From positions 248,001 through 312,000 of the forward strand of contig NZ_JAGTWO010000001.1 in NCBI RefSeq assembly GCF_018842675.1: a stretch of 64,000 nt of DNA, in the 5' to 3' direction. This document shows, one piece after another, positions 9,112 through 18,614 of the stretch (position 1 is its first letter; each line of letters starts with the position of its first letter). The notes under the pieces were generated by a model. That model made no database searches, was not told the DNA's origin, and saw nothing but the letters and a program-made list of their open reading frames with translations. The stretch comes from Candidatus Pantoea bituminis (GTDB taxonomy: Bacteria > Pseudomonadota > Gammaproteobacteria > Enterobacterales > Enterobacteriaceae). The position numbers and the translations under genes are program-made.

Positions 9112-9246
9112 ATGTCTGATAGCCTCGCAGAAGCAAAACTGAGAATGACGCGGTTGCATCTTGTCAAAAGCCAGGCCAAAGTACAGCGCTTTCTGTTTAT
9201 TTATGAAGAAACGGTAAATAACGTGTTCCAGAATTGTTGGGTATAG
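9112..9246 (+). CDS. Possible small protein, 44 aa
   Basis: ATG at 9112 is preceded by AGAGGATGAA, a good ribosome site. The product is SDSLAEAKLRMTRLHLVKSQ followed by a mixed charged/aromatic tail. No domain is recognised. It ends 44 bases before the membrane-protein start and could be a leader or a co-translated small protein. Could equally be chance. Confidence 0.3.
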   Translation: MSDSLAEAKLRMTRLHLVKSQAKVQRFLFIYEETVNNVFQNCWV

Positions 9247-9290
9247 CCAGCAATGGTTATGCTTTACCTTCGATATGCAGGGAAAATGTG

Positions 9291-9842
9291 ATGTATCATT
9301 CCGATCCACAGATGCTGCTGCTGCTTTATTTCGTTTTGCCTGTATGGCTTATTGCCGGATTTGCCGACTGGCTTTGCCACAGGGCAACGGATATAGAAAC
9401 GACTACTGGACTCAAAGAAACTTACATTCATATCTTGATGTTTTTAGAGATGGGCTTGCCTTTACTTTCAGCCCTCTTTCTGGACGTTAACGCGTTGGTT
9501 ATTGCGTTCATGATTGTGTTGTTCTTTTGTCATGAGGCCACCGCCTTATGGGATGTCAGCTATGCAGTGACCGCAAGGCGAGTTTCCCCGGTTGAGCAAC
9601 ACGTTCACAGTTTCCTTGAAATGGTCCCCCTTATGGCCCTACTGCTGGTCATCTCACGTCACTGGCCGCAGTTTCTGGCGTTATTTGGTTTCGGGGAAGA
9701 ACCTGCCCGGTTTGAACTGAAACAGAGAGCAGACCCTTTGCCGACCGGTTATATTGTCGCCGTCCTTACGGGGATTTTTCTCCTGGAAGTGCTGCCTTAT
9801 CTTGAGGAATACTGGCGTGGAAGAAAAGCCAGGAAAGGCTGA
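9291..9842 (+). CDS. Conserved inner-membrane protein of unknown function
   Basis: 183 aa with about five hydrophobic segments (around residues 8-25, 47-64, 67-83, 107-123 and 154-170). Histidines sit in conserved-looking blocks: FADWLCHRATDIE, LFFCHEATALWDVSYAVTAR and VEQHVHSFLEMVPLMALLL. I recall this family from stress and metal-resistance islands, often beside KGG/YciF-type genes, without a proven function. ATG at 9291 is chosen over the upstream 9234 start because AGGGA precedes it and it yields a clean membrane protein. It lies in the same direction as the KGG gene. Confidence 0.7.
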   Translation: MYHSDPQMLLLLYFVLPVWLIAGFADWLCHRATDIETTTGLKETYIHILMFLEMGLPLLSALFLDVNALVIAFMIVLFFCHEATALWDVSYAVTARRVSPVEQHVHSFLEMVPLMALLLVISRHWPQFLALFGFGEEPARFELKQRADPLPTGYIVAVLTGIFLLEVLPYLEEYWRGRKARKG

Positions 9843-9984
9843 TAAGGGGCAGGTTAAACAGGAGAGCAAAATACCTTTATGGGCGATTCAGGGTTTCCTC
9901 TTTTACAGACTGTAATTTATTACGCCGATTTCATGTTGTTGACAGGCGCAATTCAGCAATGGCCATACGAATATCACACCGGTG

Positions 9985-10370
9985 AAAAGCCGAACAGATG
10001 CACCGCAAGCCCCATCATTGCTGCAGCAGCAATGACATGAGTGACTTTCCACTTATAGCGGAAAAGCGCCACGGCGGAAGCAACAGCAATAACAGCTGCC
10101 CAGACATCAATGCCGCCTTCTGCGCCTGCGGGCCAGATGATGTGCCAGATATAACATATCGCCAGGTTAAGAAATAACGCTCGTCCTGCGCCATGAGCCC
10201 GTTTTCGCCGTAGAGTTTTCCGGTGCTATGCGCCTACCAATGAATCCGGTTACGACTGCAAAAATAACAATTGGCGGGAACGATACGTTGACGGCAAAGA
10301 CGGCGATAATTGCCGCCGCCGCGATGGCCCTGTGTGCATCATTTTTTTAGTGCGGGGGAGTCGATGCAGT
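9985..10370 (-). pseudogene. chrA-like chromate transporter remnant
   Basis: Two hydrophobic pieces read on the minus strand: AIAAAAIIAVFAVNVSFPPI continuing to VTGFIGRR (about 10240-10345), resembling the end of the first half of ChrA, then ALFLNLAICYIWHIIWP to KVTHVIAAAAMMGLAVHLFG (about 9985-10180), resembling the end of the second half. The pieces are in different frames with the rest of the second half missing between them, so this is an internal deletion plus frameshift. ChrA exports chromate; this copy cannot. Assignment rests on pattern similarity and the adjacent chrB remnant. Confidence 0.5.
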
Positions 10371-10510
10371 GTGCAGCATGAACAGCAGGTATGCCAGCAC
10401 AGCGCCCCACGTTTTACGCATCTGCCAGCCAATACAGGTTGTCAGTTGCTAAGCCTGCGGGCCAGGCAACACCATACTGAAATTCAGCGCATGCAGAAAA
10501 CGCCGTTCGA

Positions 10511-10990
10511 CTATCCTGCGCCGGTTTTCGGCTTCTTCTGCCTCGGCTGAATGCCGTCCACACCGAGATAGTGCATCAGTTGCCCGAGGGCATTCAGTGC
10601 CTCCTGCTCAAGGCCGAAGCGGGTGACGAATACTTCAAATGTCACCCGCATGTCTATGTGAATGAAAAGCACGCCGTCAAAATCAAACTCAATGGCATCG
10701 GGAAGACAGGCATTTGCATTTTCAAGCCAGAAAAACCAGGCTTCGTCATCAATGAATCGCTGGATAAGCCAGGCGTTTGCGTATCTCTGCACTTCGCTGG
10801 AGAAAAATCAGCCTGCTAAATTCGCTGCGCAGTTTTCTGAGCGGCTTAAGCTGGATGGCTGCGGTATCGCTGGTCAGTCCGTTTCTGCAGGCCATCAGGT
10901 TTTGCAGAAACGCGCCGTACTGTTTGAGCGGTCAAACAGCGAACGACGCGCATCTTCTTCTGTAGAATCTGCTGCAAACTTGTAGGCTGA
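10511..10990 (-). pseudogene. chrB-like chromate-resistance protein remnant
   Basis: The C-terminal part is an open frame (10511-10792) with RYANAWLIQRFIDDEAWFFW and VTFEVFVTRFGLEQEALNAL, matching the pattern of the ChrB C-terminal (chromate-resistance) domain with its WLI-RFID core. Upstream, in other frames, are DSTEEDARRSLFDRSN and YGAFLQNLMACRNGLTS, which fit the ChrB N-terminal region. No start is left. It lies immediately upstream of the chrA remnant, as in functional chrBA operons, where ChrB regulates chrA. Confidence 0.5.
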
Positions 10991-11051
10991 GCCACCTTCG
11001 TCGCGTATCTTCCTCCCTGTCTGAACGAAAGTCTCATACCCGCTTTAACGT

Positions 11052-11243
11052 GAGGAATCAGGCACAGGATGCCTGAAGGTGATGCAGCAGGTAATTGCTG
11101 TCCGGGAAGCAATCAACAGGCTAATGAGTGAGTTGTCAGAAGACCCTATTAGGGGGAACCTGATGGGTGAATCCGTCACGCCGGAAGATCGAGAAAACGA
11201 CCTTGAAGACATCGTGGCGGTTATCCGCGCCTATATGAAATAA
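11052..11243 (+). pseudogene. FrmR/RcnR-type metal-sensing repressor remnant
   Basis: Open frame after a stop at 11046: GCLKVMQQVIAVREAINRLM followed by TPEDRENDLEDIVAVIRAYMK. This is the pattern of the second and third helices of DUF156 (CsoR/RcnR/FrmR) repressors, including the Cys of the GxCxxVMQQ region. The N-terminal third is missing and the usual later His is replaced (SEDPIRGNL). It ends 34 bases before the DUF3147 gene on the same strand. A shorter functional product from GTG 11076 cannot be excluded. Confidence 0.5.
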
Positions 11244-11277
11244 CCGATAAGCCGGATTACCGCAGAAAGGAGAACAA

Positions 11278-11628
11278 ATGCTCTGGATCATAATAAAATA
11301 CGCCATTACCGCCGGTATGGTGGTTCTGATTTCTGAAGTGGCAAAACGCAGCGACAGGCTTGGAGGGATGCTGGCCGCCCTGCCTCTGGTTACGGTCCTG
11401 GTGCTGGTGTGGATGAAGCTTGAGGGGCAGACGCAGGAAAAGATTGCCAACCACGCCTGGTATACGTTCTGGTACGTAGTGCCGACGCTGCCGATGTTTA
11501 TCGCCTTTCCATTTTTGTATCAGCGTTTTGGTTTCTGGCTCACCCTGACGATATGCTGCGTAATGACGATTCTGCTGTTTGCGGTCTGGGCCGTCATATT
11601 GCGTCGCTTTGGCATTGAGCTGATGTAA
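11278..11628 (+). CDS. DUF3147 family membrane protein
   Basis: 116-aa protein with four predicted membrane segments (about residues 2-18, 30-46, 64-82 and 88-108). It starts MLWIIIKYAITAGMVVLISE and carries AKRSDRLGGMLAALPLVTVLV, the characteristic DUF3147 block. ATG at 11278 follows AGAAAGGAGAACAA, a strong ribosome site. Function unknown. The preceding FrmR-like remnant suggests it once sat under metal or aldehyde control. Confidence 0.8.
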   Translation: MLWIIIKYAITAGMVVLISEVAKRSDRLGGMLAALPLVTVLVLVWMKLEGQTQEKIANHAWYTFWYVVPTLPMFIAFPFLYQRFGFWLTLTICCVMTILLFAVWAVILRRFGIELM

Positions 11629-12160
11629 AGTTACTCGTCTCCTTTCCTGCCAGACCCTTCACATTTTCAGCAATGACTGCGTCAGCATTAATCCCGCAGT
11701 CTGTTGAGCTGATTTCATCATGCGTGCGACGCGCCCTTACAGGAAGACATTTCAGGCTAACGTTTGAGGTGTAGACATTTCCAACTCAAGGGCGGTTGCT
11801 GACGTTAAGCGGTGCTCTAACCAAAACCATTAATAGAATGATGTAACTAAAATGGCAAAACTAACACTTACCGTATCGATAAAATCTTCATTATTCTGCA
11901 ACCCACCAGCAGGTGTTCCGCATTGATGGCAGGAAAACGTATTACAAGCAAACTATGCGCAAGCAGTACGCAATCCATTGTTGAGTAAACAACATCACTC
12001 AGCCTGATAAAAGCATTAGCCCTGCTTTTACAGGATAAGGTCTGGTTGCTGGCGTAATGGTGTCAATGAGCCGTAGATCATGTGCAAAGCTGAGTAAGCA
12101 AGGCCGAAATCCTGCTTATTAATGGCGCAGGATTTCGGCCTGAAGTTAGCCCAAAGCATT
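11629..12160. other. 530-bp intergenic region
   Basis: No gene seen. A perfect 14-bp stem-loop near its end (12102-12140) probably terminates the minus-strand cold-shock-domain gene. Confidence 0.5.
12102..12140 (-). terminator. Long stem-loop after the cold-shock-domain gene
   Basis: GGCCGAAATCCTGC and its exact complement GCAGGATTTCGGCC, separated by 11 bases. There is no T tract, so it may be a processed 3' end or a factor-dependent terminator rather than a classic intrinsic one. Confidence 0.55.
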
Positions 12161-12643
12161 TCAGACCTTGAGCATTTTCACTGTGGTATCCACGTCAATC
12201 TCATCTTCCGAGAAAATGAGTGTCGTTCCCTGAAAAGTGGTGATCGCCAGTTTTTTCAGTGAGCGCATTTCACCCGCTTTAGCAGATGTTTTCGGCCTGA
12301 TACTGCCCATCAGTAAACCCACAGACAGTACCGCATTTTCTTTATCAATGCGGGTATCAGCAGGGACTTCTTCGCTGTAAACCAGGTAAGATTTGATTGA
12401 TGTGAGCTTGATGCGCTCGCCAGCGATATAGATGTATTTGCTTTCCGGTGCGACTTTCACAGCATAAGCTGACAAGCCTTTGTTATTTGTGGTGGGTTCA
12501 AAAGTCACCGACGCATCTTTCTTAATCAACTCCGGGTTAGCGACCTTAATCACATGAAAATAACGGTTATCACCGTTTTCATCTTTGATAAATCCAAAAC
12601 CTTTATCTTGAAACCAGGTTGTGATCGTTCCGTTCATCGCCAT
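12161..12643 (-). CDS. Cold-shock-domain RNA-binding protein with a C-terminal extension
   Basis: 160 aa. The N-terminal CSD has GTITTWFQDKGFGFIKDENG (residues 5-24), with the RNP1-like KGFGFI motif and a following RYFHVI where canonical Csp proteins have FVHF. The remaining 90 residues (AGERIKLTSIKSYLVYSEE, LKKLAITTFQGTTLIFSEDE) form a second beta-rich module I do not recognise by name, though the whole protein type is familiar in enterobacteria. Presumed RNA chaperone. The frame is intact. The long leader up to about 12900 has hairpin potential, as in cspA-like genes (inference). Confidence 0.8.
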   Translation of the reverse strand: MAMNGTITTWFQDKGFGFIKDENGDNRYFHVIKVANPELIKKDASVTFEPTTNNKGLSAYAVKVAPESKYIYIAGERIKLTSIKSYLVYSEEVPADTRIDKENAVLSVGLLMGSIRPKTSAKAGEMRSLKKLAITTFQGTTLIFSEDEIDVDTTVKMLKV

Positions 12644-12942
12644 TACCGCCTACTTATTCGTTTATCTACTCAATTTTTTCAGCGCGCAGTGTAAAACACA
12701 ATGCGTGCTCAGACTATGTCTTCAGTTTAAGTCTGGACGATAAATTTCTGCTATGCGAGTAGACAGTCAGAAGAAGGCATAAGCGACGCCAACTGAAACG
12801 CTGAAGAGGCGACAAGAGAGAAGTGAAGGGACCTTAAGGCTGCGCGTTCGGCGCAGCTGGAAACCATTTAGACGTACGCCGGAACGGGTAAGCGGACACA
12901 ACCCACTCACTTTGTACCCTTCTCAAACGACGCTAATAAGCG

Positions 12943-13188
12943 CTACTCATTGCCCCATTGATTCAGGAACGTAGCGATATCATCAATACGCATCTCGTCG
13001 ATACCCGCTTCAACGGCTATCTCTTTCTGGGTATCTTCACTGATCTCTTCGTTATTCATTAAGCGGGTGATCAGCTGCTGAAAATAGCGCGCCAGTGCAT
13101 CGCGTTCTGAATCGCTTACCGGCTTTGCGGCTTCCGTAGAATACTCATCTACGATGTCATAGTATTTTAATGGTACTTCATTGTTCAT
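12943..13188 (-). CDS. ymjA: YmjA family protein (DUF2543)
   Basis: 81-aa acidic cytoplasmic protein. [14 protein letters not shown] at the start, [20 protein letters not shown] in the middle and the terminal FLNQWGNE match E. coli YmjA as I recall it, including the length. Function unknown. ATG at 13188; the upstream sequence carries a GGGAATGA ribosome site. Single gene, minus strand. Usually chromosomal in enterobacteria, so its presence here suggests a plasmid-borne paralogue or gene movement. Confidence 0.85.
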   Translation of the reverse strand: MNNEVPLKYYDIVDEYSTEAAKPVSDSERDALARYFQQLITRLMNNEEISEDTQKEIAVEAGIDEMRIDDIATFLNQWGNE

Positions 13189-13466
13189 AAGTCATTCCCA
13201 GAGTGAGTACGTATGGCAATTGCTGCCTGCATCCTATGGCCTGAATAATAACATTATGATTTTGTTTTTTCTGCTCGCCATGCATAACTCAGCGTGAAAT
13301 TAACATCGTTGTGCTTGCACCGCCAACAGAGTAAATCGCGAAATATCTGGCGCCGTCATTACTGTGACAGGGTGTTCTTAACACGCTTTATTAGACTAAC
13401 AGCCAGAGTCGTCAGTCGACTTAAATTTCGTTATCATCCGCTCCCCTTTTCCATGCGGATAGCCTG

Positions 13467-14165
13467 ATGTCTAAGATTATCGATACCTTTATTGCCCCGC
13501 CGTGCCATGAAAAGATTGAGATTCTCTACCAAGACGATCATCTGGTGCTTATCAATAAGCCCGCCGGGCTGCTCAGCCTCTCGGGGAAAAATCCGCAAAA
13601 TCTCGATTCTGTGCATCATCGGATGGTACAAATATTCCCCGGTTGCACTCTGGTACATCGCCTTGATTTTGGTACTTCCGGGTTGATGGTGATTGCCCGC
13701 AACAAGGCCATAAATGCCGCTCTCTGCCAGCAGTTCAGCCAGCGCAGTGTGACCAAGGTGTACAGCGCACTGCTTTGCGGACATACAGACAATGACGAAG
13801 GAGTAATAGACGCTGCGATTGCCAAAGACCCTGCGCTGTTTCCGCTGATGACGATTTGCGCAATTCACGGCAAGCCTGCTCGCTCTCGCTATCGGGTCGT
13901 TGAGCGCTTTTATCATGAGTTGGACAATGGGATGTCTCTGCCTTTAACGCGGGTGGAGCTAACCCCGGAGACCGGGCGTACCCATCAACTCCGCATTCAC
14001 TGCCAGCAGTTTGGCCACCCTATTTTGGGTTGTGACCTGTATGGTGGTCGCCTGCTGCCCGGTACTGAACAGACGCCGCGGCTGATGCTGCACGCCAGCG
14101 AGTTGCATTTTGTTCATCCCATCAACGGAGAGGGGATCAAAGCCCGTAACGCCTGCCCGTTCTGA
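13467..14165 (+). CDS. RluA-family RNA pseudouridine synthase
   Basis: 232-aa enzyme isomerising uridine in rRNA or tRNA. It has the family signature VHRLDFGTSGLMVIA (residues 63-77) with the catalytic Asp67 in HRLD, the preceding INKPAGLLS block (29-37), and the C-terminal GRTHQLRIHCQQFGHPILGC motif. It lacks an N-terminal S4 domain, as in RluA/TruC types. The target position cannot be told from sequence. Monocistronic, plus strand, intact. Confidence 0.88.
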   Translation: MSKIIDTFIAPPCHEKIEILYQDDHLVLINKPAGLLSLSGKNPQNLDSVHHRMVQIFPGCTLVHRLDFGTSGLMVIARNKAINAALCQQFSQRSVTKVYSALLCGHTDNDEGVIDAAIAKDPALFPLMTICAIHGKPARSRYRVVERFYHELDNGMSLPLTRVELTPETGRTHQLRIHCQQFGHPILGCDLYGGRLLPGTEQTPRLMLHASELHFVHPINGEGIKARNACPF

Positions 14166-14283
14166 ATGCGAATGAATCTATGACGTTGCTTCCGCAAAGT
14201 TACCCGATGTGATGCTAAAGACCTCTGCGGGGAGGCTAAACCAGAGGCATTTGAACGTGAGATCTGGCCTCTGTAACCGATGA

Positions 14284-14823
14284 TTACCACATTAGATCAT
14301 CGGGCACTTTAAAATCAGCATAGGGATCTTCTTCATCCTGCTCTTCCTGACTGAGGGCGCTGTTTAATACAATACTGTTTGCATCTCGCTGCGCAATTTT
14401 ATCGGCTACGCTCGAGGGGATAATCGCGTATTCACTCTCGCTACTGTTATCAACAACCAAACGAGCAATGGCGAGACGCCCACTAATCAGCTGAGCTTGC
14501 GTCATCTTATCCACAACTATTTTTTTAATTAAATTGCCGTCTGTGAAGTTGAAACCAATATCCCCTTTTGAAATGTCGATTCTGTTCATTTCAATGAGTT
14601 GCTTCACCTGAGCTTTATACTCTTTAGATAAAGCGGCTTGTTTTTGTTGTTCACTTAGCTGTTTGTCACGTTCTAGCTGTGCTTTTTTATTTTCTTCAAC
14701 CGCTTCTCTTGCCGCACGGGCCTGAACGCGTGATTTTTTAGCTGTTCTTTGGACTTTATCCATTTTTTTGCTGGTTACTAATCCAGCTTTAAGCATCTGC
14801 TCTTGTAAGGTAAGTTTTGTCAT
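14284..14823 (-). CDS. yaiL: YaiL family nucleoprotein (DUF2058)
   Basis: 179 aa. It begins MTKLTLQEQMLKAGLVTSKK, the hallmark N-terminus of YaiL/DUF2058, followed by a highly basic coiled-coil stretch (about residues 20-70) and the NRIDISKGDIGFNFTDGNLI block; the C-terminus is acidic (EEQDEEDPYADFKVPDD). Described as a polynucleotide-associated protein; the activity is not established. Intact, with its own promoter region in the 230-bp gap upstream. Confidence 0.88.
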   Translation of the reverse strand: MTKLTLQEQMLKAGLVTSKKMDKVQRTAKKSRVQARAAREAVEENKKAQLERDKQLSEQQKQAALSKEYKAQVKQLIEMNRIDISKGDIGFNFTDGNLIKKIVVDKMTQAQLISGRLAIARLVVDNSSESEYAIIPSSVADKIAQRDANSIVLNSALSQEEQDEEDPYADFKVPDDLMW

Positions 14824-14982
14824 CTTTGTTTCTAAACCAGTTGAATAATTTGTGGGATTATACCTGTAATTTTTGCGGCTATACCAGATCGCAAGCGCTG
14901 ATCACTGTGTGGCTTTAGTTTGAAGGGATCTAACAGCGCTGGCGTGACCTTTTATCAGGCTTAGACAACCGCTCTGTTAATA

Positions 14983-15051
14983 ATGCCCGTTTATGGCAGG
15001 AAGCAGACAGTAAGGAGTCGTTCTCTGTCCGCTATGAGCAAAGAGCTGACA
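14983..15051. repeat. Dispersed imperfect palindromes, copies 3 and 4 in tandem
   Basis: Copy 3 at 14983-15010 (arms ATGCCCGTTT and AAGCAGACAG, centre ATGGCAGG); copy 4 at 15026-15051 (arms TGTCCGCT and AGCTGACA, centre ATGAGCAAAG). Confidence 0.55.
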
Positions 15052-15095
15052 TTGTGTCCTTACGGGTACGCCAGCCTAGGCGCACCCAATCACAT

Positions 15096-15620
15096 TCAAG
15101 GCTTCCAGCGGCGCAGAGAAGTATGATCTTCATAAGGCAATCTTGTTGGCAGGGATATCAGCTCAATGACGCTGCCCCACGGCGTGCGGCCGTAACAGAA
15201 GAAGTTATTGTCTCCGACCTCAGTCGGAAACATCAGCGGCTGAGGAGAGGTAAACATTTTCCCGCCGGCACGTTCAAACAGGCTGATGGCTTCATTAATA
15301 TTATCAACGTATACGGCGAAATGCTGTAACCCGTAGTCGCTTGGCCGCACAGGCTGATTCTGTTCTGGCCCTTTCATTTCAAAAAGCTCAAGCCCCGGCC
15401 CGTGCTTCAGCGTCATCATTCTGACTGTGGTGATACGTGTTCCCGGGAACAGATTAAGGATGTTTTCCGTATCTTCCCCTTTCACGTCGTCGTCCGATTG
15501 TGAAACGGAGTCATAGATAACTTCTGCACCAAAGGCTTCTTCGAAGAAGCGGGTCGCCTCATCAATATCAGAAACGGTGATGCCAACGTGGTCCATACCG
15601 CGAATAGTTTCGGTAGACAT
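15096..15620 (-). CDS. VOC family (glyoxalase-like) protein
   Basis: 174 aa with two VOC modules: GMDHVGITVSDIDEATRFFEE (residues 8-28), containing the first metal His (H11), and LQHFAVYVDNINEAISLFER (with H, about residue 104), plus GLELFEMKGPEQ and SVIELISLP supplying Glu ligands. Substrate unknown; possibly a dioxygenase or isomerase acting on small organics. The ribosome site is TTGGGAGAAAATT. It is followed by no co-directional gene; the ChrR-like reductase lies upstream on the same strand, 42 bases away, so the two are likely one transcript. Confidence 0.82.
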   Translation of the reverse strand: MSTETIRGMDHVGITVSDIDEATRFFEEAFGAEVIYDSVSQSDDDVKGEDTENILNLFPGTRITTVRMMTLKHGPGLELFEMKGPEQNQPVRPSDYGLQHFAVYVDNINEAISLFERAGGKMFTSPQPLMFPTEVGDNNFFCYGRTPWGSVIELISLPTRLPYEDHTSLRRWKP

Positions 15621-15662
15621 AATTTTCTCCCAAGGGGTTTACGGATAAGAGTGATGGGATGA

Positions 15663-16229
15663 TCAGCCCTGGTTGGCCGTCATTTTTGCAAGTGCAGCGA
15701 GCTGAGCTGATATCAGGCTGCGGGTGTCAGCATCCGTTATGCTGTCATTTTCGGGATCCAGTCTTGAAGGGACCTGACCGATCATGACTTCAGGCTTGTT
15801 AAGAACCCTTCCGTCCAGAAAGACCAGAATCTGGCGCAGGTGATACTGGGCCCTTGCACCGCCTATCGCCCCGGGTGACGCCGTCAGTATGGCAACAGGC
15901 TTGCCGGCAACTGGGGTGTCCGGCAGGCGGGAAAGCCAGTCCAGCGCATTTTTCAGGGCGCCCGGGACGGAGTAGTTATATTCAGGCGTGACGATAATCA
16001 GCGCATCCGCTGCCGATATTGCTTTTCCCATTGCCACCACCGCATCGGGGAAGCCATGCGCCTGAAGGTCTGCATCATAGTGCGGTATCTCTCCTACAGA
16101 GCCGAGTGCGCTAATCTCCACATGTGTGGGTGCAAGTGAGGCAAGATTGCGCGCCACAATGGCGTTAAAAGATGCTTTGCGAAGGCTACCCAGAAGAGAC
16201 ACAAATTTGAGTGGTTTTTCCTGTGACAT
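15663..16229 (-). CDS. NAD(P)H-dependent FMN reductase, ChrR/YieF-like
   Basis: 188-aa flavodoxin-fold quinone/chromate reductase. The phosphate-binding loop LLGSLRKASFN is at residues 12-22, and the FMN-binding block TPEYNYSVPGALKNALDWLS matches E. coli ChrR/YieF almost word for word, as does the GGARAQYHLRQILVFLD segment. Reduces quinones and can reduce chromate in E. coli. It is divergent from a LysR regulator. Its presence 5 kb from chrBA remnants may be coincidental or may mark an old redox/metal-resistance island. Confidence 0.88.
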   Translation of the reverse strand: MSQEKPLKFVSLLGSLRKASFNAIVARNLASLAPTHVEISALGSVGEIPHYDADLQAHGFPDAVVAMGKAISAADALIIVTPEYNYSVPGALKNALDWLSRLPDTPVAGKPVAILTASPGAIGGARAQYHLRQILVFLDGRVLNKPEVMIGQVPSRLDPENDSITDADTRSLISAQLAALAKMTANQG

Positions 16230-16355
16230 AGCTGTTCCCTGTGGTTAAAAATGAATTATCCGGCGGTTGCCGGTGCTTTATTTACTGTCGGGGATAATCC
16301 TGGTATAGAATTACACATCGATAAACACACCCTGAGTCGCCACAGAGTCAACTTT

Positions 16356-17284
16356 ATGTCTACCGTGTTTACTGCCGATTCCCTGCGGGGAATTACCAAC
16401 TTCGTCATTACGGCAAAATCGAGCAGTTTTACCGAGGCTGCGGAGCAACTCGGGATTACTAAATCAGCCGTCGGTAAGAGCGTGGCACGGCTTGAGGAGA
16501 GGCTGGGAACGCGTCTTTTTCACCGATCAACGCGTAAACTGAGCCTGACGAGTGATGGAGAGGCTTACCTGACCAGTTGCCTCTCGGCGCTTGAAATTCT
16601 CGACTCTGCCGAGAATACGCTCAGCAGACGTCAGGAAAATCCCGCTGGGACGGTCCGTATTGATATGCCTGCGTCTTTCGGACGGAATCTGATGATGCCG
16701 GTATTAATCGAGAAAATGACCCGCTACCCGGCCCTGCGGCTGGCGCTAACTTTCAATGACCGTCTTATTGACCCGGTGGAGGAAGGCGTTGACCTGGTTC
16801 TGCGACTGGGAGAGCTACAGAGTACCGATGAGCTGATCGCCCGTCGGCTGAGCCGGCAGCGGCTTATCCTGTGCGCCTCTCCAGCCTATCTTGAGCAGAA
16901 CGGGCTGCCGGCCGAAATGGAGGATTTGAAAAGCCACTACTGCATTATGGGCTACCGTCGGGGCGCCCCCTTGCCTGGCGGCTGCGAAAGGCCGGGGAGC
17001 GTGAAGTGAAATATATATCCCCCACAGCACATCAGATAAGCGACGGAGATGCCATGATTCAGGCCTGTCTGGCTGGCGTGGGGCTAGCGCAGTTTCCTGA
17101 GTCTATGGTTAACAGCCATATCGCCGCAGGCAACCTGATTTCCGTGATGGCAGATCATGCCCCCATCCCGGTTGAGTTGAACGTCATCTGGCCCCGAACA
17201 AGGCACCTCATACCCAGAGTTCGCCTAATCGTTGACGCACTGCTGAAAAAGGCCGGAGAAGGCTATTTCGGTTCGCTTAGGTAG
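16356..17284 (+). CDS. LysR-family transcriptional regulator (frameshifted)
   Basis: About 310 aa. HTH at residues 5-64 (ITNFVITAKSSSFTEAAEQL, then KSAVGKSVARLEERLGTRLF), then a periplasmic-binding-like effector domain. The frame slips at the CC pair 16974-16975. Adding one C turns GAPLPGGCERPGS into PLPWRLRKAGEREVKYI and joins the downstream frame ending at 17284. ATG 16356 (MSTVFTADSLRG) is preferred to the in-frame 16251 because LysR proteins begin just before the HTH. It is divergent from the ChrR-like reductase, and an MFS exporter follows; it probably controls one or both. Confidence 0.82.
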
Positions 17285-17445
17285 ACTTTTTGTCGTCACT
17301 GAGGAGATACCAGGGCCGTTTATCGCCTTTTAGCAAACTTATATCCTTATCGTCCCGCTGCTTTAATTGCCTTACGGGCTGAAACCTTCCCGTCTGCCGG
17401 AGCAGTTAAAACGTAAAACATAATGTTACTTACAGGATATTTGTT

Positions 17446-18614
17446 ATGCCATTAGCTCTATGGGCGCTGGCGATAGGTGCATTCGGTATCGGAACAACTG
17501 AATTCATCATTGCCGGGCTGCTCCCCGTCATTGCCGTTGATTTTAACGTCACCATCCCCGTTGCCGGCTACCTGGCGACCTCATATGCGCTGGGGTCTTC
17601 GTCGGCGCACCGGCCCTGATTATTCTGGGTTCAAAAGTCCCGCGTAAAGCCATGCTGGTTTTCCTGATGCTGCTCTTCGTGGCAGGTAACCTGGTGACGG
17701 CGTTTGCCCCGACACTTGGCATTGCCATACTAGGCAGAATTATTACCTCGATGACGCACGGCGCTTTCTTTGGCCTTGGTTCGATTATTGCAGCAGATAT
17801 GGTTGCACCGTCTAAGCGCGTGAGGGCCATTGCGTTCATGTTTATGGGGCTGACCGTAGCAAACCTTATAGGCGTACCCGCAGGCACCTGGATAGGTCAA
17901 CACCTCTCCTGGCGTGATGCCTTTATGGCCATAGCCGTGATAGGGGTCATTACGGTTATCAGTATCGGAATGCTCATCCCGCACCAGCCAAAACCCCATA
18001 ACCAGAGATTTGCGCATGAGTTTAACGCCTTCAGAAACGTCAACGTGCTGCTGGCAATGGGTATTACTGTTTTCGGGCCGGGGGCATTTTTTACATCAAT
18101 TACCTACATCGCGCCAATGATGACGGAGCTGGCAGGATTTAGTGAAAGCAGCCTCGCGTGGCTGATGCTGCTGTTCGGACTGGGATTGTTTACGGGAAAC
18201 CAGCTTGGTGGCCGGTATGCCGATCGCGCTCTTATGCCGATGCTCTACATCACGCTGGCTGCTCAGGCCGTCGTGTTACTGGTATTCAACTTTACGGCGC
18301 ACAGCCAGGTTATGTCAGTTCTCTGCATTTTCCTGATGGCTGCGTTTGGATTTGCGACAGTTTCACCTATCCAGAAACTGGTGATGGATAAAGCACGGGC
18401 AGCGGGTGCCCCCACGCTGGCCGCTGCGGTTAATATTGGTCTTTTCAACCTCGGTAATGCCGTAGGAGCCTGGCTGGGTGGCGCAGTGATTGCTGCGGGA
18501 TTCGGTCTGCAATCGCCAAATTGGGCAGGCGCTATATTGTCTGTCATTGCACTGATACTTGCGGTGTTGTCCGGTCTTACGGATAAAACCGGGCACGCTG
18601 CAGAGATGAATTAG
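17446..18614 (+). CDS. MFS efflux transporter, AraJ/YdhP-like (frameshifted)
   Basis: About 390 aa, 12 membrane segments, DHA1 drug-efflux type. It begins PLALWALAIGAFGIGTTEFI followed by GLLPVIAVDF, the typical AraJ/YdhP start, and contains GRIITSMTHGAFFGLGSIIA. The frame breaks at the GGGG run 17592-17595; one more G gives YALGVFVGAPALIILG and restores a continuous protein. Substrate unknown (sugars or drugs in the family). It is downstream of the LysR gene on the same strand. Confidence 0.83.

Larger units (their letters stand above)
9843..11051. other. Region of decayed chromate-resistance genes
   Basis: No intact gene. It holds chrA and chrB remnants on the minus strand in operon order (chrB upstream of chrA). 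Confidence 0.5.

Noticed and set aside
16251..16355. N-terminal extension of the LysR gene
   Set aside because: It precedes the HTH by 35 residues, unlike LysR proteins, and overlaps the divergent promoter region.
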